DNA of 53,469 nucleotides. Source: Actinomycetes bacterium. GTDB taxonomy: Bacteria > Actinomycetota > Acidimicrobiia > Acidimicrobiales > Bog-793. The stretch is from positions 1 to 53,469 of the forward strand of contig JAJYNS010000066.1 of the NCBI GenBank assembly GCA_021786195.1. The letters are read 5' to 3'. Below are positions 9,129 through 19,048 of this stretch, piece after piece; position 1 is the first letter of the stretch, and the number at the start of each line of letters is the position of its first letter. Below the pieces are notes generated by a model, which saw nothing but the letters and a program-made list of their open reading frames with translations, ran no database searches and was not told the DNA's origin. The translations under genes were made by a program, and so were the position numbers.

Positions 9129-9710
9129 TCACCGCCGGGACGCCGACCCGGCGGGCTCGGGATCGGCCAGGCGGCGAGCCGCCAGGTGCGCGAGGAGCTC
9201 TGCCGCGCAGTCCTCCGGAGTCCGTCCCGTCGTCCCCAGCACGACCTCGGGGGCGACGGGCGGCTCGTAGGGATCGGATATCCCCGTGAAACGCTCGATC
9301 TCTCCCGCCCTCGCCCGGCGGTAGAGGCCCTTGGGGTCTCGCGCCTCGCAGACCTCGAGGGGCGTGGCGACGTGCACCTCGACGAACTCGACGCCGCTTC
9401 GCTCGTGCCGGCGCCTCACCTGCTCGCGCCCGGCTGCGTAGGGGCTGATGACCGTGACGAGCGTGAGGTGCTCGGCACGAGACAGCAGCAGCGCGACCTC
9501 CCCGACGCGCCGGACGTTCTCCGCCCGGTCCTCGGCGCTGAAGCCGAGGTCCGAGTTCAGGCCCTCTCGCAGGTCGTCGCCATCGAGGACGTAGGTGCGC
9601 CGGCCCTGCCTGCCGAGGCAGGCCTGGAGGGAGCGGGCCACGGTCGACTTCCCCGAGCCGGAGAGCCCGGTGAACCACACCGTCGCGCCCGGCCGCCCCT
9701 CGACGCTCAC
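9129..9710 (-). CDS. cysC: Adenylylsulfate (APS) kinase
   Basis: A 193-residue cytoplasmic kinase that phosphorylates APS to PAPS, the second step of sulfate activation. The P-loop is GLSGSGKST at residues 15-23. The family signatures LDGDDLREGLNSDLGFS and ENVRRVGEVA follow, then ISPYAAGRE and the KGLYRRARAGEI lid region. Length and domain order are normal and complete. The GTG start at 9710 overlaps the cysN stop by 4 bp (GTGA). It is the third gene of a cysD-cysN-cysC operon. In some bacteria cysN and cysC are fused; here they are separate but coupled. Confidence 0.95.
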   Translation of the reverse strand: MSVEGRPGATVWFTGLSGSGKSTVARSLQACLGRQGRRTYVLDGDDLREGLNSDLGFSAEDRAENVRRVGEVALLLSRAEHLTLVTVISPYAAGREQVRRRHERSGVEFVEVHVATPLEVCEARDPKGLYRRARAGEIERFTGISDPYEPPVAPEVVLGTTGRTPEDCAAELLAHLAARRLADPEPAGSASRR

Positions 9711-10960
9711 GAGGCGGGGCGCCTCAGCATCCCTGCGGCGACGGTCGCGTTCGTCGCCTCGTCCACGAGGATCATGCTCCCCGTCGCTCGGTTGCGGGGG
9801 TACTCGTCGTAGAAGATCGGCGCCGTCGTGCGCAGCTCGACCCGGCCGATGTCGTTGAGCCGCAGCTCGTCCGCTTCGCGGTCACGATGCAGCGTGTTCA
9901 CGTCCAGGCGGTAGTCGATCTCGCGCACGAGCGCCCGCACCCAGCGTGTGGTGTGCTTGAGGCTCAGCTTGGCGCCGACCCTGAGGGGCGCCTCGGACAT
10001 CCAGCACAGCATCGCCGAGACGTCCTGGGTGCACGCCGGCTGGTTGCGAGGGCGGCAGATCATGTCCCCCCGGGAGATGTCGAGCTCGTCGGCGAGGCGG
10101 ACGACGATCGACATCGGCGGGAAGGCCCGCTCGAGCGGCCCGTCCGCGGTCTCGATCGACTCGACCCTCGTCGTGAAGCCCGAGGGCAGCACGAGCACCT
10201 CGTCGCCGACCTCGAGCACGCCCGAGGCCATCTGCCCCGCGTAGCCGCGGAAGCCGGCGAGCCCCCCCGAGCGGGGCCGGACGACGCGCTGCACAGGGAA
10301 GCGGAGGTCGATGAGGTTGCGGTCCGAGGCGATGTGGACCTCCTCCAGATGGTGCAAGAGGGGGCTGCCCTGGAACCAGGGCATCTCCGGCGAGCGGTCG
10401 ACGACGTTGTCGCCGTGGAGCGCCGAGATCGGGATGAAGGTGAGGTCGGGGATCTCGAGGCGCACGGCGAACTCCTCGAGCTCCGAGCGGATCTCCTCGA
10501 AGCGTGCCTTGGAGTAGTCGACGAGGTCCATCTTGTTGACGCAGATCGCAAGGTGCGGGATCCGCAGCAACGAGGCGATGAAGGCGTGCCGGCGGGTCTG
10601 CTCGGTGATGCCGTTGCGGGCGTCCACGAGCACAAGCGCGAGATCAGCGGTGGAGCAGCCCGTGACCATGTTGCGCGTGTGCTGCACGTGGCCCGGCGTG
10701 TCGGCGACGATGAACTTGCGCCTGGGGGTCGCGAAGTAGCGGTGGGCGACGTCGATGGTGATCCCCTGCTCCCGCTCGGCGCGCAGCCCGTCGGTCAGCA
10801 GCGCGAGGTCGACTCGCTCGTCCCCGCGTTCGCGGCTCGTGCGCTCGATCGACTCGAGCTGGTCCTCGTAGACCTGCTTCGAGTCGTACAGGAGGCGGCC
10901 GATCAGGGTCGACTTGCCGTCGTCCACGCTGCCGGCGGTGGCGAAGCGCAAGAGCTCCAT
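9707..10960 (-). CDS. cysN: Sulfate adenylyltransferase subunit 1 (GTPase)
   Basis: GTP-hydrolysing subunit of ATP sulfurylase, which makes APS from ATP and sulfate together with CysD. It has 417 residues. The G1 motif is GSVDDGKST at residues 10-18, G3 is DTPGH and G4 is NKMD (ICVNKMDLVDY), followed by two beta-barrel domains as in elongation factors. The ATG at 10960 shares its A with the cysD stop (TGATG), so CysD and CysN are translationally linked. The protein ends without an APS kinase domain; that activity is the next gene. Confidence 0.96.
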   Translation of the reverse strand: MELLRFATAGSVDDGKSTLIGRLLYDSKQVYEDQLESIERTSRERGDERVDLALLTDGLRAEREQGITIDVAHRYFATPRRKFIVADTPGHVQHTRNMVTGCSTADLALVLVDARNGITEQTRRHAFIASLLRIPHLAICVNKMDLVDYSKARFEEIRSELEEFAVRLEIPDLTFIPISALHGDNVVDRSPEMPWFQGSPLLHHLEEVHIASDRNLIDLRFPVQRVVRPRSGGLAGFRGYAGQMASGVLEVGDEVLVLPSGFTTRVESIETADGPLERAFPPMSIVVRLADELDISRGDMICRPRNQPACTQDVSAMLCWMSEAPLRVGAKLSLKHTTRWVRALVREIDYRLDVNTLHRDREADELRLNDIGRVELRTTAPIFYDEYPRNRATGSMILVDEATNATVAAGMLRRPAS

Positions 10961-11874
10961 CAGAAGTAGCCCTCTCGCTTGCGGTCCTCCATCGCCGCCT
11001 CCGAGAAGCGGTCGTCGACTCGGGTCGCGCCTCGCTCGGACACGCGGGTCACCGCCGTCTCGGCGATGACCTCCGCCGGCGTCGCCGCCGTGGACTCGAC
11101 GGCGGCGGTGCAGCTCGCGTCCCCGACGGTCCGGTAGCGGACGGTCGCGAAGAACGGCTCCTCGTCGAGGGCGCCCTCACGTGGTCGTGCGTGCGGGCCG
11201 ACTGCGAGGAGCATCCCGCCCCGGCGGAAGACCTCCCTGCGGTGGGCGAAGTAGATCGGGGGCAGCTCGAGCCGCTCGCGTTCGACGTACTGCCAGATGT
11301 CGAGCTCCGTCCAGTTCGAGAGGGGGAAGATCCGAAAGTGCTCGCCCGGGCGTCTCCGGCCGTTGTAGAGGTTCCACAGCTCCGGGCGCTGGCCTCGGGG
11401 GTCCCACTGGCCGAACTCGTCGCGGAAGGAGAAGATCCGCTCCTTCGCCCTCGACTTCTCCTCGTCCCGGCGGGCGCCGCCGAAGACCGCGTCGAAGCGG
11501 TGCTCCTCGATCGCCTTGAGCAGGCTGTGAGTCTGGAGGCGGTTGCGGCTCGCCCCGGGCGTCGGGTCCTCGACCACCTCGCCACGGTCGATGGCCTCCT
11601 GGACCGAGGCAACGAGCAGGCGCAGACCGAGCTGCTCGACCCGACGGTCCCGGAACGCGAGCACCTCGGGGAAGTTGTGGCCGGTGTCGACGTGCAGCAC
11701 CGGGAACGGCACGCCGTGCGGCCAGCACGCCTTGGTCGCGAGGTGGAGCAGGACGGCCGAGTCCTTGCCCCCCGAGAACAGCAGCGCCGGCCGCTCGAAC
11801 TCGGCGAGCACCTCACGGATGACGTGCACGGACTCGGCCTCCAGCGAGTCGAGGTGCGTGAGCTGGTAGGTCAT
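10960..11874 (-). CDS. cysD: Sulfate adenylyltransferase subunit 2
   Basis: Catalytic subunit of ATP sulfurylase, of the PAPS-reductase-like adenylyltransferase family. It has 304 residues. The PP-loop SGGKDS is at residues 34-39. Further family signatures are HVDTGHNFPE, GGARRDEEKSRAKERIFSFRD and SNWTELDIWQYV, all intact. It is the first gene of the cysD-N-C operon and starts at ATG 11874, 19 bp after rnhA. A near-palindrome lies in this gap and may be the control site. The short spacing means transcription could also come through from rnhA. Confidence 0.96.
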   Translation of the reverse strand: MTYQLTHLDSLEAESVHVIREVLAEFERPALLFSGGKDSAVLLHLATKACWPHGVPFPVLHVDTGHNFPEVLAFRDRRVEQLGLRLLVASVQEAIDRGEVVEDPTPGASRNRLQTHSLLKAIEEHRFDAVFGGARRDEEKSRAKERIFSFRDEFGQWDPRGQRPELWNLYNGRRRPGEHFRIFPLSNWTELDIWQYVERERLELPPIYFAHRREVFRRGGMLLAVGPHARPREGALDEEPFFATVRYRTVGDASCTAAVESTAATPAEVIAETAVTRVSERGATRVDDRFSEAAMEDRKREGYF

Positions 11875-11881
11875 AGAAGCC

Positions 11882-11896
11882 TGACCATTTTAGTCA
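11882..11896. promoter_or_regulatory. Candidate operator for the cys operon
   Basis: TGACCATTTTAGTCA is an imperfect palindrome with perfect TGAC/GTCA arms. It sits 7 bp before cysD in an AT-rich patch that stands out in this GC-rich sequence, and it overlaps the rnhA stop codon. It could bind a sulfur-responsive repressor, for example of the Rrf2 family, but no regulator gene for it is present here. Confidence 0.4.
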
Positions 11897-12430
11897 TATT
11901 TCGCTCCTCGGCGACGTCGAGGGCCGCGCCAGGAAGGCGACGCCCGGCGCGCCGGGGCCGGCGCGGCGCGCCTGCTCGTTCGCGAGGCGGTCGACGAGCT
12001 CGTTCATCGCGTCGCCGGAGTGCCCCTTCACCTTCCGGAAGCTGACCTCACCGGGCGGCCGGCCGTCGACGACGAGGGCCAGGAGCTCCCGCCAGAGGTC
12101 CTGGTTGGCGACGGCCTCGCCGCGCGAGTTCCTCCAGCCACGGGCGCGCCAGCCCTGCCACCACCGGTCCCGGAAGCAGTTCACGACGTAGGCGGAGTCG
12201 CTCACGACCTCGAGCGGGCCCGGGTGACGTCGCACCGCCTCGAGCACGGCCCTGACCTCCATGCGCTGGTTCGTCGTCCAGGGATCGCCGCCGGAGTCGA
12301 ACTCCTCGGCAGACCGTGCCCAGGCCCAGCCTCCCGGCCCGGGGTTGCCGATGCAGGCGCCGTCGGTGAAGACCACCTGGCGTGCCCCCTCCCGGGCGCG
12401 CACGGTCGCGACGGAATCGGTCGCCGGCAT
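11894..12430 (-). CDS. rnhA: Ribonuclease HI
   Basis: Cleaves the RNA strand of RNA-DNA hybrids, for primer and R-loop removal. The protein has 178 residues. The catalytic acidic residues are visible: Asp23 in FTDGACIGNPGPGGW, Glu58 in NQRMEVRAVLEA, Asp78 in SDSAYVVN, and the final Asp in DRLANEQ after the KGHSGD loop. The DG.C.GNPG.GGW start and WRARGWRNSRG block are typical of class HI. The ATG at 12430 gives a 20-residue N-terminal extension before the first strand. The gene is divergent from aceE, and its stop codon lies inside the palindrome ahead of cysD. Confidence 0.94.
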   Translation of the reverse strand: MPATDSVATVRAREGARQVVFTDGACIGNPGPGGWAWARSAEEFDSGGDPWTTNQRMEVRAVLEAVRRHPGPLEVVSDSAYVVNCFRDRWWQGWRARGWRNSRGEAVANQDLWRELLALVVDGRPPGEVSFRKVKGHSGDAMNELVDRLANEQARRAGPGAPGVAFLARPSTSPRSEI

Positions 12431-12519
12431 CGGCGGACAGTCTGCCACCTGCCCGGCGCACCCCGGGGTGGTCGCTCCCGGCGGCAGCGGGGCCCGAGCG
12501 GGGAGGAGCGCCGCAACTT

Positions 12520-12537
12520 CCGCTCCCGCCGGAGCGG
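12520..12537 (+). promoter_or_regulatory. Hairpin just upstream of aceE
   Basis: CCGCTCC at 12520-12526 pairs perfectly with GGAGCGG at 12531-12537 around a CGCC loop. It ends 16 bp before the GTG start of aceE and contains a GGAG that might otherwise act in ribosome binding. It lies in the 123-bp divergent gap between rnhA and aceE, in which I see no clear sigma-70 promoter. Confidence 0.35.
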
Positions 12538-12553
12538 GTGCGATGCTGGTGAG

Positions 12554-15361
<2,808 letters not shown>

Positions 15362-15366
15362 GATCG

Positions 15367-16008
15367 ATGGCGCTCTGGCTCACCGGCGACTCGGCAGCCG
15401 ACGCCCTGCTCGAGCACGACGGCTTCGCCCTGCTCGTCGCGATGCTCCTTGACCAGCAGGTGCCGATGGAGCGAGCCTTCAGCGCGCCGAGCACCCTCAA
15501 GGCTCGCCTCGGCGGCCGGCTCGACCCCGCCGCGATCGCCGCCGCGGATCCAGAGGAGCTCGCCGCCGCCTTCTCCGCGAAGCCTGCGCTGCACCGCTTC
15601 CCGAGGAGCATGGCCCAGCGGGTGCAGGCGCTCGCGCGCGCCGTCTGCGATCGCCACGGCGGCGACGCGGCGTCCATCTGGACGACCGCCGCCGACGGGC
15701 GAGAGCTCGTCGCCCGGCTTCGCGGCCTCCCGGGCTTCGGCCAGCAGAAGGCGCAGATCCTCCTCGCGCTGCTCGGCAAGCGCCTCCAGGTGCAGCCGCC
15801 CGGGTGGGAGCGGGCAGCAGGCCCCTACGGCGCCCCGGGCAGCTTCGTCTCGGTCGCCGACGTCGACAGCCCGGAGGCCCTGGAGCGGGTCCGGGAGCAC
15901 AAGCGCTCGCTCAAGGCCGCTTCCCGCTCCCTCGCCTCGCTGGGCGGTGCCGGGGGCAGGCCGCCGGGTCTGCGAGTCCCCGCCAGGCGCGGTCGAGGGG
16001 CGCCGTAG
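15367..16008 (+). CDS. HhH-GPD family base-excision repair-like protein
   Basis: A 213-residue protein matching the actinobacterial HhH-GPD family TIGR03252 (uncharacterised, glycosylase-like). Diagnostic features are the N-terminal MALWLTGDSAADALLEHD, the LLDQQVPMERAF motif and the helix-hairpin-helix-like LRGLPGFGQQKAQILLALLGKR. Like related DNA glycosylases it may recognise damaged bases, but no activity is established for this family. The C-terminal tail is rich in Gly, Arg and Pro. The ATG lies 5 bp after the aceE stop, so it is probably co-transcribed with aceE. Its stop codon lies in the strong hairpin at 15992-16019. Confidence 0.87.
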   Translation: MALWLTGDSAADALLEHDGFALLVAMLLDQQVPMERAFSAPSTLKARLGGRLDPAAIAAADPEELAAAFSAKPALHRFPRSMAQRVQALARAVCDRHGGDAASIWTTAADGRELVARLRGLPGFGQQKAQILLALLGKRLQVQPPGWERAAGPYGAPGSFVSVADVDSPEALERVREHKRSLKAASRSLASLGGAGGRPPGLRVPARRGRGAP

Positions 16009-16019
16009 CGCCCCTCGAC
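15992..16019. terminator. Strong hairpin containing a stop codon
   Basis: GTCGAGGGGCGC (15992-16003) is perfectly complementary to GCGCCCCTCGAC (16008-16019) around a CGTA loop, a 12-bp GC-rich stem. The TAG stop of the HhH-GPD gene spans the loop and the right arm. No T-tract follows on either strand. It would serve as the 3' boundary of the aceE transcript, and also of a minus-strand RNA from the region to its right. Confidence 0.65.
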
Positions 16020-16230
16020 GCCGGTCCGCAGACGGACCGCGACTACCGCTGGGAAAGGCATCGGCGTCCGGTGTCGTCCTGGGGGGGACCAGCTCCCAGC
16101 CGGTGCGCCGACGGTGTCTGGTGGGTATTCGCCAGAGGGTCCAGCTTGCCGCCTAGCGGCCAGCCACCTCCAGGGTCCCTACGGGTTGACTGCTCAGTTG
16201 GACCACCTCCTTTCTCTGGTGGGCCCAGAC
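16020..16230 (-). ncRNA. Candidate structured RNA with 16S-complementary segment
   Basis: This gene-free stretch holds a row of perfect or near-perfect hairpins: 16023-16038 (GGTCCG/CGGACC), 16062-16110 (CGGCG and CCGG arms enclosing CTGGG/CCCAG), 16117-16136 (TCTGGTG/CGCCAGA), 16148-16160 (GCCGC/GCGGC) and a long-range GGTCCA/TGGACC pair (16138-16143 with 16199-16204). On the minus strand 16215-16199 reads AGAAAGGAGGTGGTCCA, complementary to the 16S rRNA 3' end over 17 positions with one G-U pair. A TAGTCT at about 16228-16233 could be the -10 of a minus-strand promoter, and the 12-bp hairpin at 15992-16019 its end. A 17-codon frame (VVQLSSQPVGTLEVAGR) starts within the complementary segment. 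Strand and function are inferred. Confidence 0.45.
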
Positions 16231-16346
16231 TACCAAGCTCGCCCCGGCAGGGCCGGCATCCGCGGCCTCGCCTGGCCCCGGGGCCGGCAGGTCGCCCCAC
16301 ATCGACGATTTCTCCTACCCGTGTAGTGCAAATCTGCGACCGGACG

Positions 16347-16352
16347 TAGGAT
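16347..16352 (+). promoter_or_regulatory. Possible -10 element of sufC (leaderless mRNA)
   Basis: TAGGAT matches the TANNNT -10 consensus and ends 7 nt before the A of the ATG at 16360, so transcription could start at or next to the start codon. No good -35 hexamer is seen. The rest of 16231-16346 shows only GC-rich sequence with no gene. Confidence 0.35.
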
Positions 16353-16359
16353 GGTGGCC

Positions 16360-17175
16360 ATGGCGCAGACGGCCCCGGTGGCTCCAGCGGCGCGGGGAGA
16401 GCTCGAGCAGGCCCCCGGCGCGGTCGCGGCCGGAGCGCCGCTGTTGCAGGTCGAGGACCTCCACGTCGCCGCCGAGGGCAGGGAGATCCTGCACGGCGTC
16501 GACCTCGCCGTCGGCGAGGGCGAGCTGCACGCGATCATGGGGCCGAACGGCTCGGGCAAGTCGACCCTCGCCAACGCGCTCCTCGGCAATCCTGCCTACG
16601 AGGTCCTCTCCGGGCGCGTGCTCTACCGGGGCGAGGACGTCACCTCCCTCCCGCCCGACGCCCGGGCACGTCGAGGGATGTTCCTCGCCTTCCAGTACCC
16701 CGAGGAGATCCCCGGCGTGCCGATCTCCCAGTTCCTCCGCCAGGCGGCGGCGGAGCGGACGGGCTCGCCCGTGTCGGTGCTCGAGGTGCGCGTGCGCCTC
16801 AGGGAGTGGCTCGACCGGCTCGGCATGGACCCCACCTTCGGCGAGCGCCACCTGAACGACGGATTCTCCGGCGGGGAGAAGAAGCGCAACGAGATCCTCC
16901 AGATGGCGCTCCTCCAGCCGGACCTCGCGGTCCTCGACGAGACCGACTCCGGGCTTGACATCGACGGCCTGCGCACGGTGGCGCGAGGCGTGGAGGAGGT
17001 GCGCCTCGCCCGGCCGGGTCTCGGCGTCGTGGTGGTCACCCACTACCGGCGCATCCTGGACGAGCTGTCGCCGGACCGGGTCCACGTCCTGTTCGACGGG
17101 CGGATCGTCGAGAGCTCTGGGCCCGAGCTCGCGGCGAGGCTCGAGCGCGACGGCTACGAGGCATGGCGCCGGTGA
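16360..17175 (+). CDS. sufC: Fe-S cluster assembly ATPase SufC
   Basis: ABC-type ATPase that powers the SufBCD scaffold for iron-sulfur cluster assembly in the cytoplasm. The protein is 271 residues. It has Walker A GPNGSGKST, the SufC-typical FLAFQYPEEIPGVP, signature FSGGEKKRNEI, Walker B DLAVLDETDSGLDIDGL, and the switch histidine in VVVTHYRRIL. The first 30 residues (Ala/Pro/Gly-rich) extend beyond usual SufC. ATG 16360 was preferred over the ATG at 16351 because the latter overlaps the -10-like TAGGAT. It leads a sufC-S-U operon. The normal partners sufB and sufD are not upstream, which is unusual. Confidence 0.93.
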   Translation: MAQTAPVAPAARGELEQAPGAVAAGAPLLQVEDLHVAAEGREILHGVDLAVGEGELHAIMGPNGSGKSTLANALLGNPAYEVLSGRVLYRGEDVTSLPPDARARRGMFLAFQYPEEIPGVPISQFLRQAAAERTGSPVSVLEVRVRLREWLDRLGMDPTFGERHLNDGFSGGEKKRNEILQMALLQPDLAVLDETDSGLDIDGLRTVARGVEEVRLARPGLGVVVVTHYRRILDELSPDRVHVLFDGRIVESSGPELAARLERDGYEAWRR

Positions 17176-18455
17176 GCGCCGGCGACCGCTTCGCCGCTGC
17201 CGGCACGGCGGCACCCCCGCGGCCGCTCGACCCTCGAGCCCTCCGTGCCGACGTCCCGCTCCTCGCGCCGGACCGTCCGGGCGGGCGGATCGTCTACCTC
17301 GACTCCGCGGCCTCGGCTCAGCGCCCGAGGGTCGTGGTCGAGGCGATGGACGAGTACTACTCGACGACCCACGCCAACGTGCACCGCGGGATCTACGCCA
17401 TCGCCGAGGAGGCGACCCGCCGCTACGAGCAGGCGCGGGCCGCCGTCGGCCGTCTCATCGGCGCGCCGCGCCCGGAGCGGGAGATCGTGTTCACGAAGAA
17501 CGCCACCGAGGCGATCAACCTCGTCGCCTATGCCTGGGGACGCCACGAGCTGCGCCGAGGTGACGTCGTCGTGCTGAGCGAGATCGAGCACCACGCCAAC
17601 TTCGTCCCCTGGCTGATGCTCCGGGAGGAGATCGGCGTCGAGCTTCGCTACCTCAGGCTCGGCGCCGACTACCACCTCGATCTGTCCGACCTCGACCGGC
17701 TCGTCGACGGGGCGCGCCTCGTCGCCGTCACCTGCGCCTCGAACGTCCTCGGCACGGTCGTCGACCTCTCCCCCATCGTCACCTCGGCGAGGCGGGCCGG
17801 GGCGCTCGTGCTCGCCGACGGCGCCCAGCTCGTCCCCCACCGTCCGCTCGACGTCCGAGCGCTCGGCGTCGACTTCCTCGCCTTCACCGGGCACAAGATG
17901 CTCGGGCCGACGGGGATCGGCATGCTGTGGGCCCGCGAGGAGCTCCTCGACGCGATGCCGCCGTTCCTCGGCGGCGGCGAGATGATCCGGGACGTGCGCC
18001 TCGACGGCTTCACCCCGACCGACATCCCATGGCGTTTCGAGGCGGGCACCCCCCCGATCGCCGAGGCGGTCGGCCTCGAGGCTGCCGTCCGCTACCTCGA
18101 GGGGATCGGGCTCGAGCGGGTGAGGGAACACGAGGTGGCGCTCACCGCCTACGCGATCGAGCGGCTCGAGGCCGTCCACGGCGACAGGGTCAAGATCTTC
18201 GGTCCGGCCCCCGACCCCCTGCGGCGGAGCGGGGTCATATCCTTCGCCGTCGAGGGCGTGCACCCCCACGACGTCGCACAGGTCCTCGACACGAGGAACG
18301 TCTGCGTCCGGGCCGGGCACCACTGCGCGAAGCCGCTGATGCGCCGGCTCGGGGTCAGCGCGACGACTCGTGCCTCGCTCTACCTCTACAACGACGAGGA
18401 GGACGTCGAGGCGCTGGTCGACGCGCTCGGCGAGGTCCGTAGGCTGTTCAGGTAG
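17163..18455 (+). CDS. sufS: Cysteine desulfurase SufS
   Basis: PLP enzyme that takes sulfur from cysteine for Fe-S cluster assembly. The protein is 430 residues. The PLP-binding lysine is in FTGHKMLGPTG and the active-site cysteine in RAGHHCAKPLMRRLG, with the SufS-type YLDSAASAQRP start and NATEAINLVAYAWG block. The ATG at 17163 gives a 13-bp overlap with sufC. A GTG at 17172 would give the 4-bp GTGA overlap common in this genome and a protein 3 residues shorter; either is possible. SufU, encoded next, is the usual sulfur acceptor of this type of desulfurase. Confidence 0.95.
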   Translation: MAPVSAGDRFAAAGTAAPPRPLDPRALRADVPLLAPDRPGGRIVYLDSAASAQRPRVVVEAMDEYYSTTHANVHRGIYAIAEEATRRYEQARAAVGRLIGAPRPEREIVFTKNATEAINLVAYAWGRHELRRGDVVVLSEIEHHANFVPWLMLREEIGVELRYLRLGADYHLDLSDLDRLVDGARLVAVTCASNVLGTVVDLSPIVTSARRAGALVLADGAQLVPHRPLDVRALGVDFLAFTGHKMLGPTGIGMLWAREELLDAMPPFLGGGEMIRDVRLDGFTPTDIPWRFEAGTPPIAEAVGLEAAVRYLEGIGLERVREHEVALTAYAIERLEAVHGDRVKIFGPAPDPLRRSGVISFAVEGVHPHDVAQVLDTRNVCVRAGHHCAKPLMRRLGVSATTRASLYLYNDEEDVEALVDALGEVRRLFR

Positions 18456-18973
18456 TGACGATGTCCGGGCTCGAAGACCTCTACCGCGAGATCATCCTCG
18501 ACCACTACCGCTCGCCGCGCAACCGCGGCGAGCTGCCGACGCCGCCCGCGCACCGAGTCGAGGGCTACAACCCCCTGTGCGGGGACGAGGTCGTCCTCTA
18601 CCTCCAGGTGGACGACGGGATGATCACGGACGTGCGCGTCGGCGGCCAGGGCTGCTCGATCAGCCAGTCCTCGGCCTCCATGATGTCGGCGGCGGTGAAG
18701 GGGAGGAGCATCGCGCAGGCGCGCTCGCTGGTGCGGTCCTTCAAATCGATGATGTCCATCCACGAGCAGCGCCTCGACGGCGGGGACGCCGGTGCAGGGT
18801 CCGACGGCACGACCTTGGAGGTCGAGGAGGCTCCCGAGCCCGTCGACCCCGAGGCGATGGGCGAGCTCGCGGCGCTCCAGGGGGTCGTGAAGTTCCCCGT
18901 CCGGATCAAGTGCGCCACGCTGTCCTGGAACACCTTGAGCCAGGGCCTCGACGAGCTGGAAACAGGCGCCTGA
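18455..18973 (+). CDS. sufU: Fe-S assembly sulfur-transfer protein SufU
   Basis: Zinc-dependent sulfurtransferase of the SufU/NifU-like family that accepts persulfide sulfur from SufS. The three conserved cysteines are in YNPLCGDEV, GGQGCSIS and RIKCATLSW. The Asp of CGD completes the usual zinc site. The segment between the second and third cysteine is extended by about 20 acidic and Gly-rich residues (GGDAGAGSDGTTLEVEE), a SufU-type insertion made longer. A GTG at 18455 shares a base with the sufS stop (TAGTG), giving 172 residues; the ATG at 18461 would give 170 and is equally plausible. Confidence 0.93.
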   Translation: MTMSGLEDLYREIILDHYRSPRNRGELPTPPAHRVEGYNPLCGDEVVLYLQVDDGMITDVRVGGQGCSISQSSASMMSAAVKGRSIAQARSLVRSFKSMMSIHEQRLDGGDAGAGSDGTTLEVEEAPEPVDPEAMGELAALQGVVKFPVRIKCATLSWNTLSQGLDELETGA

Positions 18974-18986
18974 GGCCCGCCGCGTC

Positions 18987-19027
18987 CCGGGGGAGCTCAC
19001 GGGTCCTTCGTGCCCGGCTCCTCCCGG
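18987..19027. terminator. Terminator-like hairpin between sufU and thrB
   Basis: CCGGGGGAGC (18987-18996) pairs with GCTCCTCCCGG (19017-19027), with one bulged T. A second short pairing, CGGG with CCCG, lies inside the loop. It lies in the 75-bp convergent gap and could end transcripts from both sides. Confidence 0.5.
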
Positions 19028-19048
19028 CCCGGGCCGGCCACGAGCGGC

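Noticed and set aside
16079-16099. Minus-strand run of seven C in a hairpin, considered as a 6C RNA
   Set aside because: 6C RNAs have two hairpins, each with a C-rich loop; only one is seen here and its C run is partly in the stem. The region also does not resemble RNase P RNA, tmRNA or SRP RNA.
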